Shown here: piece after piece, positions 5,742-8,481 of the stretch
How the letters are laid out: every line of letters begins with the position of its first letter
Numbering within the stretch: position 1 is the first letter of the stretch
From: DATLBY01 sp035526665
GTDB taxonomy: Bacteria > Acidobacteriota > Terriglobia > Bryobacterales > Bryobacteraceae
NCBI GenBank assembly: GCA_035526665.1
Contig: DATLBY010000491.1
Location: forward strand, 1 to 8,481
Reading direction: 5' to 3'
Length of the DNA stretch: 8,481 bases
Translations under genes and position numbers: made by a program
Notes under the pieces: model-generated
Databases searched by the model: none
Told to the model about the DNA's origin: nothing
The model's input: the letters and a program-made list of their open reading frames with translations, nothing else

Positions 5742-8481
5742 ATGAATAGACAGCTCTCGGTATTGCTAGGTTTGTGCCTTATCGCTGATTGCCTCCTGGG
5801 CCAGCAGCAGATCCTTAACAACGGCGACTTCGAAAAAGGGATGATGTGTTATTCCACAGCCGTATGGAGTACCACCGGTCAGCCGTTCCAAGGCGATTAC
5901 TCCTTCCTGCTCTCAACCGATTCACATTCCGGCAGCAATTCCCTGGAGATTCGGTGCACCGGCGCCGACTGCTTCAAGGCCGCCATTATCTCCGATAGGA
6001 TCCAGACTCCTCCCAGCCAAGCCTATAAGCTCAAGCTCCATACCAAATGCCCGGCCGGCCGCTCGGCTGCCGTCTATATCCCCGACACCCTGGGTGGCGA
6101 CACCTTCCAGTACGTCACCTGTAATGACGCCTGGAGTCCGAACGAAATCGCCTTCACCTCCGGAGCGGCCGCCACCGATCTTCTGCTCTTCGTCTACAAC
6201 CGGGACGTGGAATGGCTGCGCATCGACGATATGGTGCTCACCTATGCCGACGGCACCGTCCCGCAGCAGCCCGTGCTGCATCCTGGCAGCCGAAATGTCA
6301 CCACCTCGGGGCAGACGCTGCTGGTCGACGGCGCTCCCTACTTCGCCCGCGGCTTTTTCGATGTCAGCTACCAGGACCTCCCCAAGGTGGCGGCACTAGG
6401 CGCCAACACCCTGAACGGATTGCAGATGAACATGTCCGCCAGCTGCTTCAATACCGCCCGCATGGACTATCTGGATCGCGCCTACGAACTCGGGCTCAAT
6501 TTTATGCCCGATTCCTCCTCCACCGCGAGATTGAAGACACCCGGCATATTTCCCAACGTGGTAAACCGCTTCGGACCCCACCTGGCAAATATCGGGTGGT
6601 TTTTAGCGGATGAGCCCGATCAGGCCGGCATCGCGCCCTGGTACATCCCCGGTGCAATGCTCGTCTCGGAATACCAGGCTATAAAATCGGCGTCGCTTCT
6701 GCCGGTCATGGCCGATTTCCAGCGCCCCACCTGGTCCTCCATCGACGAAACCCGTCCATACGTAGGCTCCACGGATATTTGGATGGCCGAACCGTACGGA
6801 TCTGAGTTCTTCCGCATCGATAACGCGGTCAACATATTTAACCAGCTCCGCACGCAGCCGATCTGGATTGCGGAGGATACCGACGCCGCCCTGATCTTGC
6901 CGAAAGCCTATTGGGCCGTCATCAAAGGCGTTTCTGGAATCGTTTACTATAACTGGCCCGGATTCAAGGACGATGCCCCGCGGCTCAATGCCGTATCCCA
7001 GGTGTTCACGGAGTTGAAGCAGTTGAACGACGTCATCTTCGCTCCCAGCGCCCCGGTTACGCCTCCCGCCGGCATTGGAGCGGTTGGCCGCCTGTGGAAC
7101 GGCGTCACGCACGTATTGGCGGCAAATGCAGCTGCGACTACGGTCCAAGGGACGTTCGCGGTCCCCAGTCTCGCCGCCGGCACGCCCGTGACGGTGCTCT
7201 TTGAAAATCGCGTGATCACGGCCCAGGCCGGCGGCTTTACCGACACCTTTTCCGGCGCCTCACGGCACGTCTATTCTTTCAGAATGGGAAGCCCCACCAC
7301 GCCGGTCACGCTCGCGTCCACTCCGTCAGGTCTTACACTGACGGTGGATAACGCCTCCTGCGTGACGCCCTGCAACTATAACTGGGCTCCAGGCTCCAGC
7401 CATACAATCGCAGCGCCCGCAACCGCTCCCGGAACATCTGGCACGCGGTCTTCCTTCTCGGCCTGGTCAGATAGCGGAGCGCTGTCGCACAGCATTACTG
7501 TTCCATCGACGGCCCTCACCCTTACCGCTTCGTACCTCACTCAGTACTACTTGACTACGAGCGCTAATCCCGTCGGGGGAGGCGGCATCACACCCGCCGG
7601 TGGCTGGTTCAACAGCGGAGCCGCCGTCTCAGTAGCGGCAGCCCCGGGCAATGGATACCAGTTTTTCGGCTTTAGTGGCGCTCTCTCCGGCGCCGTTAGT
7701 CCCCAGACTCTTACGCTGGCCGGCCCCGCCGCCGTCACGGCAAACTACACCGCGGTCAGCCAGTCCGGCTGGTACGATGTCTTCGCGAACCGCCGGAAAA
7801 TCACCATCGACCACACCCGGATTTCCGGTGCGCTGGCCAACTTCCCGTTGCTGGTATCGTTGGCCAATCCGGAACTTAAATCCATTTCAAATGGAGGAAA
7901 AGTCTCCGATCCGGGCGGAAACGACATTGTGTTTACCGCGGCGGACGGCACAACCAGGCTCAATCATGAGCTGGAGAGCTATAACCCCTCCTCCGGGTCC
8001 ATCGCCGCTTGGGTCCAGGTTCCAAGTGTGAACCCATCCACCGACATTCCGATTTACATCTATTACGGCAAAGCGGGAGCAGCCGCGCAGCAGAAGCCGG
8101 CCAGTGTCTGGGACTCCGGCTACCGGGTCGTCAATCATTTCAAAGACACGGGCGCCTCCGACTCCACGCAATATCTGAATTCCGCCGTTGCCAACGCCGG
8201 CGCGACGCTGACTCCGGCCGGTGTGGTTGGTTCGGCGTACTCGGTGGACGGCGTTGCCGGCCAGCTCTCCATTCCCTATAGCGCGTCCTGGAATGGCGCA
8301 TTCTCCAGCTATACGGTCGAGCTCTGGATCAAACCAGGCGGCCTCAGAGACTATGCAGGGGCAGTGTCCGCCGGCGGCTGGGGCAGCCCGTTCAATATAT
8401 GGTTCTACCGCGACGGCTTTGCGACTCTCGAGCTGGATACTACCAGCGGCTATTGCGCCACCAGCGGCAGCATTCCTCTCG
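5742..8481 (+). CDS. secreted modular glycoside-hydrolase-like protein with bacterial repeats, DUF2341 and LamG (partial, runs off window)
   Basis: The frame starting at ATG 5742 stays open for 913 codons to the window edge, so the C-terminus is missing. Residues 1-20 are a signal peptide (LLGLCLIADCLLG, cut before QQQ). Residues about 25-165 begin ILNNGDFEKG and look like a CBM4/9-type carbohydrate-binding domain. At about 180-450 there is a glycoside-hydrolase-like barrel: LLVDGAPYFARGFF near 204, then NIGWFLADEPD with Glu291, WMAEPYG with Glu350 and WIAEDTDA with Glu378. Glu291 and Glu378 are plausible catalytic acids. A beta-sandwich follows to about 515 (GGFTDTFSGASRHVYSF). Two divergent bacterial-repeat units span about 520-674 (FSAWSDSGALSHSITVPS; YYLTTSANPVGGGGITPAGG). 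DUF2341 is at about 677-795 (NRRKITIDHTRISG, YIYYGKAG) and a LamG-type lectin domain starts at about 820 (YTVELWIKPG). It is likely exported and acts on or binds polysaccharide; the substrate is unknown. A GTG at 5718 is in frame, but the signal peptide favours 5742. Confidence 0.87.
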   Translation, partial: MNRQLSVLLGLCLIADCLLGQQQILNNGDFEKGMMCYSTAVWSTTGQPFQGDYSFLLSTDSHSGSNSLEIRCTGADCFKAAIISDRIQTPPSQAYKLKLHTKCPAGRSAAVYIPDTLGGDTFQYVTCNDAWSPNEIAFTSGAAATDLLLFVYNRDVEWLRIDDMVLTYADGTVPQQPVLHPGSRNVTTSGQTLLVDGAPYFARGFFDVSYQDLPKVAALGANTLNGLQMNMSASCFNTARMDYLDRAYELGLNFMPDSSSTARLKTPGIFPNVVNRFGPHLANIGWFLADEPDQAGIAPWYIPGAMLVSEYQAIKSASLLPVMADFQRPTWSSIDETRPYVGSTDIWMAEPYGSEFFRIDNAVNIFNQLRTQPIWIAEDTDAALILPKAYWAVIKGVSGIVYYNWPGFKDDAPRLNAVSQVFTELKQLNDVIFAPSAPVTPPAGIGAVGRLWNGVTHVLAANAAATTVQGTFAVPSLAAGTPVTVLFENRVITAQAGGFTDTFSGASRHVYSFRMGSPTTPVTLASTPSGLTLTVDNASCVTPCNYNWAPGSSHTIAAPATAPGTSGTRSSFSAWSDSGALSHSITVPSTALTLTASYLTQYYLTTSANPVGGGGITPAGGWFNSGAAVSVAAAPGNGYQFFGFSGALSGAVSPQTLTLAGPAAVTANYTAVSQSGWYDVFANRRKITIDHTRISGALANFPLLVSLANPELKSISNGGKVSDPGGNDIVFTAADGTTRLNHELESYNPSSGSIAAWVQVPSVNPSTDIPIYIYYGKAGAAAQQKPASVWDSGYRVVNHFKDTGASDSTQYLNSAVANAGATLTPAGVVGSAYSVDGVAGQLSIPYSASWNGAFSSYTVELWIKPGGLRDYAGAVSAGGWGSPFNIWFYRDGFATLELDTTSGYCATSGSIPL

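Noticed and set aside
6094..6613. short + strand open frames of about 100 and 133 codons
   Set aside because: They lie within the continuous 913-codon frame, which carries recognisable domains throughout; these are out-of-frame shadows.
1..8481. CRISPR array, tRNA, rRNA, insertion sequence or phage genes
   Set aside because: No regularly spaced repeats, cloverleaf-like segments, transposase motifs or terminal inverted repeats were seen on either strand by eye.

Overview
The window looks like chromosomal DNA from a GC-rich Gram-negative bacterium, most likely an acidobacterium of the Solibacter/Bryobacter kind. That assignment is an inference. It rests on a lipoprotein and probable outer-membrane protein, a large secreted protein built from bacterial-repeat, DUF2341 and LamG modules of a style common in that phylum, and the ABC-F C-terminus. 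All genes that can be supported lie on the + strand. No tRNA, rRNA, CRISPR array, insertion sequence or phage gene was seen.

Layout. Positions 2-217 hold the 3' end of an ABC-F ATPase gene. After a 166-bp gap with a possible promoter comes a tightly packed three-gene operon (384-3741). It encodes a 152-aa protein with a histone-like lysine-rich tail, a 498-aa exported protein with a beta-strand-rich end, and a 469-aa predicted lipoprotein with an alpha/beta-hydrolase core. Both junctions are 4-base ATGA overlaps, so the three products are probably made in a fixed ratio and may act together in the envelope. None could be assigned a known pathway, and this operon is the best candidate for an undescribed system.

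Next is a soluble orphan PAS-histidine kinase (3831-5000) with no response regulator beside it. It is followed by a small membrane-anchored protein with a BamE/SmpA-like C-terminal domain (5095-5586).

The last third (from 5742) is one uninterrupted reading frame that runs off the right edge of the window, giving 913 codons without a stop. It encodes a secreted modular protein: signal peptide, carbohydrate-binding-like domain, glycoside-hydrolase-like barrel, beta-sandwich, two bacterial-repeat units, DUF2341 and the start of a LamG domain. It is probably a cell-surface or extracellular polysaccharide-active protein.

A sequence-level curiosity sits in the first operon gene. A dnaX-type heptamer (A AAA AAG, correctly phased) follows a perfect 9-bp GC hairpin, and a -1 slip there would end translation after one more codon, removing the basic tail.
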